Shown: positions 6,194 through 13,149 of the stretch, piece after piece | Numbering within the stretch: position 1 is the first letter of the stretch | Layout of the letters: each line of letters opens with the position of its first letter | Source: SVTX01 sp045577415 | GTDB lineage: Bacteria > Bacillota > Clostridia > Oscillospirales > CAG-272 | Assembly: GCA_045577415.1 (NCBI GenBank) | Contig: JAZNII010000118.1 | Location: 1-18,648, forward strand | Length of the DNA stretch: 18,648 nt | Reading direction: 5' to 3' | Notes under the pieces: model-generated | The model's input: only the letters and a program-made list of their open reading frames with translations | Databases searched by the model: none | Told to the model about the DNA's origin: nothing | Translations under genes and position numbers: made by a program

Positions 6194-7063
6194 CTATTTT
6201 TTACTTTTTGAAATGGGAAGCAACGCTCTCGTCGCCGCCTTATACTCTGCAAAGCCCTCTTTTTTGGATTGTCTGCCGTCCGCCAAAGGAATACTGACGA
6301 AAAGGAACAGCATCGTATTGGCAACCGCTCCTACAAGCAAATACAAGTAATTCACGCCAAGGGCGCTGACGGCACATATTCCCACTCCCCACCACATAAT
6401 TATCTCGCCGAGATAATTGGGGTGTCGGGAATTTTTCCAAAGTCCTTCACGGATAAAGCCGCCCTCGCCTCTCTTGCGAAATCTGTGCATCTGTACGTCG
6501 GATGCGCCTTGAAGCATCGCCGCGCCAAAGCACAGGGCGACGGCAAGATACGAGAGGGCGCTCCCCCTCGAACCGCTCAGCATAACAGCTACCGCAGGCA
6601 GGGTGCAAAGATACACAACAAGCGTGGGAACCAAATGTATTCCCACAAAATTAATCATAGGATAAAGCTTTCCCGTCTTATCCCTGAGCATACGGTATCT
6701 CCAATCCTCGTGCGCAAGAGACTTGAAGGTATACGCCCAATTCGCCGTAAGCCTGATGCCCCAAATCAGCACTGCCAGAAAAAGAAGCAGCTTCAAGGAC
6801 GTTAGCTTCTGTCCGATCATAAAGCAGACGAGTATGACTATGGGCTGAACGCTCCAATAAGGGTCGTAGACCGATGCGTTACGGAATATCAGACTAAATA
6901 TAAAAACCGCAATCGTTGCCGCCAGATCGGCTATAAGAAGTCTTAACCAAAAGCTCCACAGGGAGGGCATCAGTAAATACGCGCCAATACCCACCGCCGA
7001 CGCAACAGCGTACACTATCGCGACGATGACAAAGCTTTGCGTTCTCTTAAAATTATGCTTCAT
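6194..7063 (-). CDS. DUF1295 / steroid 5-alpha-reductase-like membrane protein
   Basis: A 289-residue integral membrane protein with about seven hydrophobic helices. Motifs of the DUF1295 family (COG3752) are visible: SVYDPYWSVQP at about 64-74, and SRHPNYLGEIIMWWG at about 212-226 near the C-terminus, the conserved NADPH-associated region of 5-alpha-reductase and isoprenylcysteine-methyltransferase-like enzymes. Function of bacterial DUF1295 proteins is not settled; reduction of a lipid or sterol-like double bond is an inference by homology. Start choice: AGAGGAG lies 9 bases before the ATG at 7063, which overlaps the last 11 bases of the decarboxylase gene, so the two are translationally coupled. 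A longer in-frame start at 7099 would run 47 bases into that gene and lacks this site. Confidence 0.85.
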   Translation of the reverse strand: MKHNFKRTQSFVIVAIVYAVASAVGIGAYLLMPSLWSFWLRLLIADLAATIAVFIFSLIFRNASVYDPYWSVQPIVILVCFMIGQKLTSLKLLLFLAVLIWGIRLTANWAYTFKSLAHEDWRYRMLRDKTGKLYPMINFVGIHLVPTLVVYLCTLPAVAVMLSGSRGSALSYLAVALCFGAAMLQGASDVQMHRFRKRGEGGFIREGLWKNSRHPNYLGEIIMWWGVGICAVSALGVNYLYLLVGAVANTMLFLFVSIPLADGRQSKKEGFAEYKAATRALLPISKSKK

Positions 7064-8441
7064 TTTGCTTTTCTCCTCTAAGGTCGGCGACAAGCTCATT
7101 CATTATCTCTTTCTTATGGAACGGGAAGATGATAATATGCGCCTTTTCTTCGCCGTTTGAATCGATAAAGGTCGCCAGCTGATATTTTTTGCATATATTT
7201 TCGTCAGGCTTCCTTATAACAAAGGTATTGGAATTTTCAAATCTTTCGTATTCTATCATGCTATTACGCAAGGAATCCTCAAAATAAGTAACGTTTTCAG
7301 AGTAGTGACCGCTCTCGCATCGAAGAAGCATTTCACGCGCTCTTTGATAAGTGGAAAACGGAAGATAATCACGGGAGCCGAGCAGAGTGGAATCCTCCTG
7401 ACCTATGTAGTCTATAACAGGGCGATCACGCCTGGAAAGCGCCAGAAGAACTCCGTTGACTCTTGCCGTACCCATAAATTTGTGCATGCTCACCGCTATG
7501 GAGTCAACTCCAAGCTCGGAAAGATTCTCGACGTAGGGAGCGTTTTCTTGATTTTTCGCAATTCCGCCGAAATGAGCCGCGTCAAGGTGACAGTAATACT
7601 CTATACCCAGCTCTTTCAAGCCGTCGGTGATCTTTTTTACCTCGTCAACGGCTCCGCGGCAGGTAGTTCCCCACGTTAGCACCACTATTGCTCCGTTTAC
7701 GCCGTTTTCGCGGTCTTCTTTCACCACTTCAAGAAGATTTTTCGCAGAAATGCGTCCAAATTCATCCACCGCAATCTTTTCGTAAGGGTATCTTTCGTTA
7801 TTTTCGCCGTCGAAAACGTACTTTTCAACACTGTAATGGGTATCCTCGGAAAAATAAAGCTTACCCTTAGGAAAACGGTTAAAGCCCTCGCGTATTCCCC
7901 AGAAATTGCTCTCGGTTCCTCCCGAGGTTATATATCCCCAATACTCTCCCTTGGCAACTCCGAAATTCTCTGCCACAAGGGAGATTATCTTTTTTTCGGT
8001 GGACTTTGAATCCATTCCGTAGTTACCCTTTTGATATGGGTCGCCGCAGTTATTCATCAGATACATCTTGCTCTCAAGATGACGCAGATAGCTTGTAGTA
8101 TAGGAATAGTCCTCCATGTTTGCGGGGTATCCGAACATATACTTTCTCTTGAGAAGATTATCTCTGTAGTACTTGTCCACCTTTGAAGCGTAATAAGAAT
8201 CCTCGCGTTCAAACTCACATACCTCTTCCCGCGAAAAGCCTTTTTTCTTCAAGCCGTCGTAATCGATAAGACGTCCGAGCCTCGCTCTTGTTTTCTCCAA
8301 GCGGTCTATCTCGTCCTCGATATGCTCAAGCACTTCAAGAGCTTCCTCTCTCTCGCAGTCGCTCAAGGTCTCGTCGGTATCGAGAACTCTTTCTCTCATA
8401 CTCTCAAAATATTCACGAGAAACTTCATTTCTTTTACTCAT
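7053..8441 (-). CDS. PLP-dependent group II decarboxylase, histidine-decarboxylase-like
   Basis: A 462-residue enzyme of fold type I, predicted to decarboxylate an amino acid with pyridoxal phosphate. Seen: MNNCGDP near 129-135, GYITSGGTESNFWG near 169-182, YFSEDTHYSVEK near 196-207, HLDAAHFGG near 285-293, SMHKFMG with the PLP lysine at about 321, and DYIGQEDSTLLGSRDYLPF, which parallels the SGSR/TGSR region of bacterial PLP histidine decarboxylases. Those enzymes are about 380 residues; this one has an extra ~100-residue N-terminal region rich in Glu, Arg and Lys that looks coiled-coil. In the lysine motif a Met replaces the usual Gly (SGHK becomes SMHK), so substrate may differ from histidine. 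ATG 8441 is preceded by GAAGG at 8 bases; a TTG 15 bases upstream is less likely. First gene of a two-gene operon with the DUF1295 protein. Confidence 0.85.
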   Translation of the reverse strand: MSKRNEVSREYFESMRERVLDTDETLSDCEREEALEVLEHIEDEIDRLEKTRARLGRLIDYDGLKKKGFSREEVCEFEREDSYYASKVDKYYRDNLLKRKYMFGYPANMEDYSYTTSYLRHLESKMYLMNNCGDPYQKGNYGMDSKSTEKKIISLVAENFGVAKGEYWGYITSGGTESNFWGIREGFNRFPKGKLYFSEDTHYSVEKYVFDGENNERYPYEKIAVDEFGRISAKNLLEVVKEDRENGVNGAIVVLTWGTTCRGAVDEVKKITDGLKELGIEYYCHLDAAHFGGIAKNQENAPYVENLSELGVDSIAVSMHKFMGTARVNGVLLALSRRDRPVIDYIGQEDSTLLGSRDYLPFSTYQRAREMLLRCESGHYSENVTYFEDSLRNSMIEYERFENSNTFVIRKPDENICKKYQLATFIDSNGEEKAHIIIFPFHKKEIMNELVADLRGEKQNEA

Positions 8442-8529
8442 CTTTAAAACCTTCAATTAAACGAATTCTTCCCGCCTGCAAAGACAAAAGACCGTAATTC
8501 AATCCGCAGGCTCACAATTAACGATTTTA

Positions 8530-8558
8530 ATTATACCATAAATATCATTCTGTGTCAA
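8530..8558 (-). promoter_or_regulatory. Sigma-A promoter of the decarboxylase operon
   Basis: On the - strand, TTGACA (8558-8553), a 17-base spacer and TATAAT (8535-8530): full consensus. The leader to the ATG at 8441 is about 80 bases. Confidence 0.85.
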
Positions 8559-8566
8559 TGAGCGAC

Positions 8567-8584
8567 AGTCGATATTTGTCGACT
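8567..8584. promoter_or_regulatory. Palindrome upstream of the decarboxylase promoter (possible operator)
   Basis: AGTCGA (8567-8572), a 6-base centre and TCGACT (8579-8584), a perfect inverted repeat 8 bases upstream of the -35 box. The position would suit an activator. A partly overlapping CGACA/TGTCG pairing also exists. Confidence 0.4.
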
Positions 8585-8629
8585 AATAATTTCGATTTAA
8601 TAAAACTTACGATATTTAATAGATAACTC

Positions 8630-8657
8630 AAAAAACGGCTCTCACGAGCCGTTTTTT
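8630..8657 (-). terminator. Terminator after the MFS transporter gene
   Basis: AAAAAACGGCTC (8630-8641) and GAGCCGTTTTTT (8646-8657) form a perfect 12-base stem with a TCAC loop, AT-flanked on both strands. It follows the stop at 8695 of the leftward transporter. Confidence 0.85.
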
Positions 8658-8668
8658 TTGATTGTAAT

Positions 8669-8687
8669 CCCCCAGTTTTACGGGGGG
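8669..8687. repeat. Short C5/G6 hairpin sharing a core with the 257-294 hairpin
   Basis: CCCCC (8669-8673) and GGGGGG (8682-8687) flank an 8-base centre. The 12-base core GTTTTACGGGGG (8675-8686) is identical to 281-292, where it is one arm of the TraX/GH20 terminator. It lies just after the transporter stop and may form a tandem terminator with the hairpin at 8630. Confidence 0.4.
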
Positions 8688-8694
8688 AGGATAT

Positions 8695-9951
8695 TTATTT
8701 CAAAGCCGTCTCATTTCTGCTCTTTTTACGGTAAGATTTAAGATAAGTCGCATAAACAACGATAGCCGCCAACGGGAAAAGCATACCGACGATCATACCG
8801 AGCTTCATGCCGAACTGCTCGGGCGAGAGACTGAGGCTCTCCGCCACGGAAATCAAAGCCGCATTTTCAAGCGCCGCGTCGGTAATAACGCCGACCAGCT
8901 GAGGGCCTACCGAGGCGCCGAAGTCGCCGCCCGCCGCCATAAGAGCAAAGATCATAACACCACCCGTAGGATAGCGATCGCTTGCCACTATAAGGCTTCC
9001 CGGCCACATCATCGAAACGCAGAAGCCCGTCAGAGCGCAAGCGATAAGTCCCACCACGGGGAAAGGCGAGATCGCAGCGATAAGATAGCAAAGCGTAGCT
9101 CCGATAGCGCCGCAGAAAAGGACGCGCGAGATATTTTTACCGAATTTAGCGTAAAGCGAGCGTCCAAGTCCCAAGGTGACGGCAAATATCGCCACGCCGA
9201 AAATATCGCCCCATATTTTGGGGAGCTTGAGAGATTGCTCAATGTAGCTCGACGCCCACTGCGCCATGGTCACCTCTGCCGCGCCGCCGAGAAAAATTCC
9301 CAGCACGCAGAGCCAAACGCCGCCGTTTTTCAAAAATCTGACCGCTCCCGACACTCTTTCGGGCGTTTCCATCTTGGGTAATTTTGCGTTTGACAAAAAC
9401 ACAAGCGCAGCTATCGGCACCGCAATAAAAATCACGGGTAGCCACTGCCAATTCTCACGTCCGCAGAAGTAGAGAAAGACTGTGGAGATCACCGCCAAAG
9501 CCACCACGCCCCAGGCGTAGATCGAATGAAGCTTGCTCATCTCGCGGTCGGGATCGTCTGAAGGCAGCGCCGCTATAACGGGACTGATCAGCACCTCGCA
9601 AAATCCGCTGGAAAGAGAAAACAGCACCGTTCCGACACAAAGCCCCACGTATACGGCATTCGGGAAGATGATGGGTGAGAGAGCATAGATAGCAAGGCCT
9701 GCCGCGGTCAGCATCGGCGCGCACTTCACCGCCACGGGAATATTGAATTTGTGAGAGAAAAACGAAAATATCAGATCGACACCGAGCTGGGTGCAGAAAT
9801 TTATCAGCACGAGGAGACCAAGCAACGAATATGAAATACCGTAAAGCTCATGAAAGGTCAAAAAAAGCAGGGGCGAGAGGTTTCCCACCACACTCATTGA
9901 AATATTTGATGCGTAACACCCCAATTTTACACGCAAAGTGTTCTTGTCCAT
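8695..9951 (-). CDS. MFS transporter, likely sugar or related solute
   Basis: A 418-residue protein with about twelve hydrophobic helices, the standard major facilitator size. It shows the two-half MFS layout with a central loop (LSNAKLPKMETPERVSGAVR) near the middle. The membrane segments GNLSPLLFLTFHELYGISYS at the N-terminus and GFCVSMMWPGSLIVASDRYP in the second half resemble FucP-like or sugar MFS carriers of Clostridia. The substrate is not readable. AAAGGA is 9 bases before the ATG. It is a single-gene unit with its own consensus promoter and terminator. It is divergent from the LytTR gene, 254 bases away, so shared control is possible. Confidence 0.8.
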   Translation of the reverse strand: MDKNTLRVKLGCYASNISMSVVGNLSPLLFLTFHELYGISYSLLGLLVLINFCTQLGVDLIFSFFSHKFNIPVAVKCAPMLTAAGLAIYALSPIIFPNAVYVGLCVGTVLFSLSSGFCEVLISPVIAALPSDDPDREMSKLHSIYAWGVVALAVISTVFLYFCGRENWQWLPVIFIAVPIAALVFLSNAKLPKMETPERVSGAVRFLKNGGVWLCVLGIFLGGAAEVTMAQWASSYIEQSLKLPKIWGDIFGVAIFAVTLGLGRSLYAKFGKNISRVLFCGAIGATLCYLIAAISPFPVVGLIACALTGFCVSMMWPGSLIVASDRYPTGGVMIFALMAAGGDFGASVGPQLVGVITDAALENAALISVAESLSLSPEQFGMKLGMIVGMLFPLAAIVVYATYLKSYRKKSRNETALK

Positions 9952-10001
9952 AATAAAACGTCCTTTTTACGTTGGCGAAAAATGCTGTCTCTCCCAATTT
10001 G

Positions 10002-10011
10002 GGTAGCTACC
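10002..10011. promoter_or_regulatory. Palindrome at the transcription start of the MFS gene
   Basis: GGTAGCTACC is a perfect 10-base palindrome just downstream of the -10 box of the leftward promoter, where a bound repressor would block initiation. Confidence 0.35.
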
Positions 10012-10014
10012 GAG

Positions 10015-10043
10015 ATTATACCACCCGAAGTTCATTTTGTCAA
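10015..10043 (-). promoter_or_regulatory. Sigma-A promoter of the MFS transporter
   Basis: On the - strand, TTGACA (10043-10038), a 17-base spacer and TATAAT (10020-10015): full consensus. Confidence 0.85.
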
Positions 10044-10145
10044 TCAAAAACAACGATTTTGTTTATAAGTGCTTTTAATATTTTCTGTTTTCTTGGTTTA
10101 TTTCAGCCTCTCACCTTCAAAATTCTACCACTTGACAAAAATCTC

Positions 10146-10174
10146 TTTACAAAATCCATCGAAAATGTTAGAAT
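10146..10174 (+). promoter_or_regulatory. Sigma-A promoter of the LytTR operon
   Basis: TTTACA (10146-10151), a 17-base spacer and TAGAAT (10169-10174), giving a leader of about 25 bases. A TTGACA at 10133 has no -10 at the right distance. Confidence 0.6.
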
Positions 10175-10205
10175 ATAGATATAAAACAACGGAAGGAGAG
10201 TGGAA

Positions 10206-10658
10206 ATGAAGATTCGCACCGAATTTTCGGACACCGAAGAAATAGTAATTCGTTGCCGAGAGCGAAACGAAAAGATCCGCTCTCTTGAAGCTGCCATTGA
10301 GGTAACTCTGCGCGGAGAGAACGAGATCGCCCTCGTATCCGACGGGATCGAGTTTTTCGTACCGAAAATAAGCATACTCTTTTTTGAAAGCTCGGACGGC
10401 AAGGTGTACGCCCACACTCGCGACCGTATCTACACCGCACCCTATAAGCTTTTTGAGCTGGAGGGGCTTATGCCGTCAAGCTTTGTACGCGTCTCAAAAT
10501 CGGTTATCGCCAACATCGCGGAAATATCCTATCTCCGCCGCGAGCTTGTGGGTAACGGCGAGATCGGCTTTCGCGGCTCTGACAAAAAGGTCTATTTTTC
10601 AAGAGCTTATTTCAAGCTTTTGCAATATAAAATTGATGAAATGAGGTTAAAAAAATGA
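10206..10658 (+). CDS. LytTR-family DNA-binding regulator without receiver domain
   Basis: A 150-residue transcription regulator. The C-terminal ~100 residues carry the LytTR fold: PKISILFFESSDGKVYAHTR at about 53-72, a core KLFELEGLMPSSFVRVSKSV at about 81-100, then IANIAEI and strands ending in YFSRAYFKLL. The FxRVSKSxIxNI string is diagnostic for LytTR domains, which bind direct repeats in promoters. There is no phosphoacceptor receiver domain; the short N-terminal ~45 residues are not one. Start choice: GGAAGGAG sits 7 bases before the ATG at 10206; a GTG at 10200 is too close. The last codons overlap the start of the next gene by 4 bases (ATGA), so the two proteins are made together. Likely controls its own operon and perhaps envelope genes. 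Confidence 0.88.
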   Translation: MKIRTEFSDTEEIVIRCRERNEKIRSLEAAIEVTLRGENEIALVSDGIEFFVPKISILFFESSDGKVYAHTRDRIYTAPYKLFELEGLMPSSFVRVSKSVIANIAEISYLRRELVGNGEIGFRGSDKKVYFSRAYFKLLQYKIDEMRLKK

Positions 10659-11365
10659 AACCGTGGAAAATCTTCTGGGGGCTTGGCTTCGTCCTTGCCG
10701 CAGTATTTATTATTCTTGACGTCACCGGTGTCATCGCTCCGTTGGTTAGCTTTATGGGCGAGGTGTCGGTATTTGCACTGATTTTGGCGTTTTTGCTTTT
10801 GGCATTTATCATTTCAAGGCTTATTAAGGGCAAGATAGCGTCGATCTTCTTCCCTCTCGCCTTCATCTTTATGCTTTTCGAAAAAAACATTGCCAAGATG
10901 GCAGGACTTGAGGATGAAAACATAATCGAAAACTGGTCGGTTCTTCTCGTAGCCCTGTTTTTGACCATAGGCTGCTCTATCCTCTTTTCTTCCAAGAAGA
11001 AAAAGAAGAAAAACAAGCACAAAATAAACGTAGAATATAACGCTGACGGTGCCGAAAGCAATCTGGGCGCGTCGGCAATATACGTGGATTGCGTTACGTT
11101 CACTCCCTCTCGCATAGAAAACAATCTGGGTGCTTGCTCGGTTCATTTCCAGAACGTCGAAAGCTACAAAGGCGGCGAGACATTATACGTTGAAAACAAT
11201 CTCGGCGCACTGTCTATACACGTACCCGAGGGTTGGACGGTAAAATCCTCTATCGATACGACCTTAGGCGGCACGGGAGTAGCGAAAAGCGAGACGCAGG
11301 ACGGTCCGCTCCTCTACATCCGCGGCGAAAACAACCTCGGCTCAATTTCAGTAAAATACGTATAA
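10655..11365 (+). CDS. LiaF-like membrane protein with NLG-repeat C-terminal domain
   Basis: A 236-residue protein with four predicted membrane helices (about 5-21, 37-53, 59-76, 95-112), a run of lysines (KKKKKKNKHK) at about 114-123 marking the cytoplasmic face, and a soluble C-terminal domain of beta strands. That domain has four copies of an NLG motif: ESNLGASAIYV (about 134), ENNLGACSVHF (155), ENNLGALSIHV (180) and ENNLGSISVKY (225). This is the LiaF / cell-wall-active antibiotic response arrangement, where the repeats form a small beta-solenoid. LiaF in Bacillus inhibits the LiaRS envelope-stress system. Here it is translationally coupled to a LytTR regulator instead, like the LytTR regulatory systems in which a membrane partner restrains the regulator. 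The partner role is inferred. Confidence 0.8.
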   Translation: MKPWKIFWGLGFVLAAVFIILDVTGVIAPLVSFMGEVSVFALILAFLLLAFIISRLIKGKIASIFFPLAFIFMLFEKNIAKMAGLEDENIIENWSVLLVALFLTIGCSILFSSKKKKKKNKHKINVEYNADGAESNLGASAIYVDCVTFTPSRIENNLGACSVHFQNVESYKGGETLYVENNLGALSIHVPEGWTVKSSIDTTLGGTGVAKSETQDGPLLYIRGENNLGSISVKYV

Positions 11366-11371
11366 AAATGT

Positions 11372-11403
11372 AAGGCGTTGCACCCGGATCGGTGTGACGC
11401 CTT
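11372..11403 (+). terminator. Terminator of the LytTR-LiaF operon
   Basis: AAGGCGTTGCACC (11372-11384) pairs along 13 bases (two G-U) with GGTGTGACGCCTT (11391-11403) around a 6-base loop; ATTTATATTC follows. It begins 7 bases after the stop. Confidence 0.75.
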
Positions 11404-11436
11404 ATTTATATTCAATCGTTTTAATTTACGCAACAC

Positions 11437-11515
11437 CTAAAATTTAGCAAGACAATAAATTTTGTCTATTTTGTCCAAAAAACTAGAACAATTATCGGAA
11501 ATTTTTACGAATTTC
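11437..11515. promoter_or_regulatory. Cluster of three palindromes upstream of the carbohydrate operon
   Basis: CTAAAATTTAG (11437-11447), GACAA-6-TTGTC (11451-11466) and GAAATT-6-AATTTC (11498-11515) lie in 80 AT-rich bases just upstream of the -35 box at 11526. They are plausible operators for sugar-responsive regulators. The rest of the 306-base gap 11366-11671 holds the LytTR terminator, the promoter at 11526 and a leader of about 110 bases in which I see no known riboswitch. Confidence 0.4.
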
Positions 11516-11525
11516 AAAAAAGCGG

Positions 11526-11554
11526 TTGACTTTATTAAATTCTATTGTTATAAT
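11526..11554 (+). promoter_or_regulatory. Sigma-A promoter of the carbohydrate operon
   Basis: TTGACT (11526-11531), a 17-base spacer and TATAAT (11549-11554). The transcript would carry a leader of about 110 bases before the symporter ATG, preceded by AGAGG. Confidence 0.85.
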
Positions 11555-11671
11555 ATTTGTGTAAGTCAAATGCTATAAAAACGCAGCTCGTTCTCGGTCG
11601 ATTCATGCGCCACCCTGCACGGCTGTTATTTTTATGAAATTACTTAAAATACATTTAAAAAGAGGTACAAA

Positions 11672-13129
11672 ATGAAAAAGACTCCTAAGCTTGACGCAAA
11701 CGGCAAGCGCAAGTTTGGCATCCTTGACAGCATCTCTTACGCGGCTGGCGACTTCGGCTGTAACATGAGCTTTGCCCTCAAGGGTACTATGGCTATATTT
11801 TGGACGCAGTTCATGAGAATGGACTCGGTTCTCTATGCGGGACTCCTCATCCTCGTGCAGATTTGGGACGCTATCAACGACCCGCTCATCGGATCGATAA
11901 TCGACCGCGATAAAAGAAAAAACTACAAAAGAGGTAAGTTCTTGGCTTACATCTGGTTAGGATCTATCGGACTTCTGGTCGCAGGTGCGATGTGCTTCAT
12001 CCCATGGGTACAAAACGCAGACACACTCATTAAGGCTATCGTTTTCGTGGCAGGATACATTCTCTGGGATGCGTTCTACACCGTGGCAAACGTTCCCTAC
12101 GGCTCTCTGCTCTCCTTGATTTCCAAGGATCCCGCAGACCGCGCCTCACTCTCGGCTTGGCGAAGCGTAGGATCCATGATCGGCAATATGGTTCCCATGG
12201 TCATTCTCCCTATGATCATTTATGACAGCAACAACAACATCATCGGTGAGCGCGTATTCTTAGCAGCTCTTATAATGGGCGTACTCGGATTTATCGCATT
12301 CCAATTTATGATCCGCACAACCACCATACGCGTTGATGAGGACATCGCTCTCGGCGAGGAGCAGCCCAAATTCAACGTGTTCAAGGCTATGTGGAACTTT
12401 ATGAAGAACCGTCCCGCGGTCGGAGCAACTCTTGCCGCTATGGGTATGTTCGTTGGTATGCAGGGCGCAACCACCGCGGTTACGGTAATGTTCCAGTCTT
12501 ACTTCAAGAACGTCGCTCTCTCGGGTGTCGTTACGATGTTCGCAATGATCCCGATCGTTGCCTTTACCCCCTTGGCGCGTAAGCTGGTTGTAAAGTTCGG
12601 TAAGAAAGAGCTTTCTGTCATCGGCTCTCTTTGCTCAGTTGTCGCAGGTGCTCTTTTGCTCCTTCTCCCCATCACCCCCGACATAAAGGGGCTTGTGATC
12701 TATGTCATTTGCTTGCTCATCTACTCTTTGGGAACAGGTATCTACACCACCGTTTCCTGGTCTATGATGGGTGACGCTATCGACTACAACGAATGGAAAA
12801 ACGGCACTCGCGAGGAAGGTACGGTTTACTCACTGCACTCCTTCTTCCGTAAGCTTGCTCAGGGTGCGGGACCCTCTCTCGCACTTGTGATCATGGCGGC
12901 TCTCGGTTATTCCGAGATCAACGGAGGAAACCAGCTCTTCTCGGTAGCGCTCAATATGCGTTATCTCGTTGCGGGTCTCTATCTGTTCTCCGCACTCATG
13001 CAGTTCTTCGGCCTTGCTCTTATCTATAACCTTGATAAGAAGACCCTTGAAAAGATGAATAAAGAGCTGGCAGATCGCCATGCAGAAATCCCCGCAGAAG
13101 TATCCGCAGATCAGCCTGCGGAGCAGTAA
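11672..13129 (+). CDS. GPH-family glycoside:cation symporter (MFS)
   Basis: A 485-residue membrane protein of the glycoside-pentoside-hexuronide:cation symporter family (MelB, LacS, XynP, UidB relatives), which brings in glycosides with Na+ or H+. Seen: N-terminal FGILDSISYAAGDFGCNMSF, then QIWDAINDPLIGSIIDR at about 63-79, whose Asp66 and Asp70 match the cation-site helix of the family; about twelve membrane helices; and the late signature SWSMMGDAIDYNEWKNGTRE. The tail is hydrophilic and acidic. GAGG is 6 bases before the ATG. It is the first gene after a strong promoter and is followed after 20 bases by a sugar-binding lipoprotein, then by a GH2 enzyme, which points to a beta-galactoside or beta-glucuronide. 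UidB, the glucuronide carrier, belongs to this family. Confidence 0.9.
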   Translation: MKKTPKLDANGKRKFGILDSISYAAGDFGCNMSFALKGTMAIFWTQFMRMDSVLYAGLLILVQIWDAINDPLIGSIIDRDKRKNYKRGKFLAYIWLGSIGLLVAGAMCFIPWVQNADTLIKAIVFVAGYILWDAFYTVANVPYGSLLSLISKDPADRASLSAWRSVGSMIGNMVPMVILPMIIYDSNNNIIGERVFLAALIMGVLGFIAFQFMIRTTTIRVDEDIALGEEQPKFNVFKAMWNFMKNRPAVGATLAAMGMFVGMQGATTAVTVMFQSYFKNVALSGVVTMFAMIPIVAFTPLARKLVVKFGKKELSVIGSLCSVVAGALLLLLPITPDIKGLVIYVICLLIYSLGTGIYTTVSWSMMGDAIDYNEWKNGTREEGTVYSLHSFFRKLAQGAGPSLALVIMAALGYSEINGGNQLFSVALNMRYLVAGLYLFSALMQFFGLALIYNLDKKTLEKMNKELADRHAEIPAEVSADQPAEQ

Positions 13130-13149
13130 TGGCAAGGAGGTTATTAATT

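Noticed and set aside
11555..11671. Riboswitch or T-box in the leader of the symporter gene
   Set aside because: No T-box core, no recognisable aptamer motif and no terminator before the ATG.
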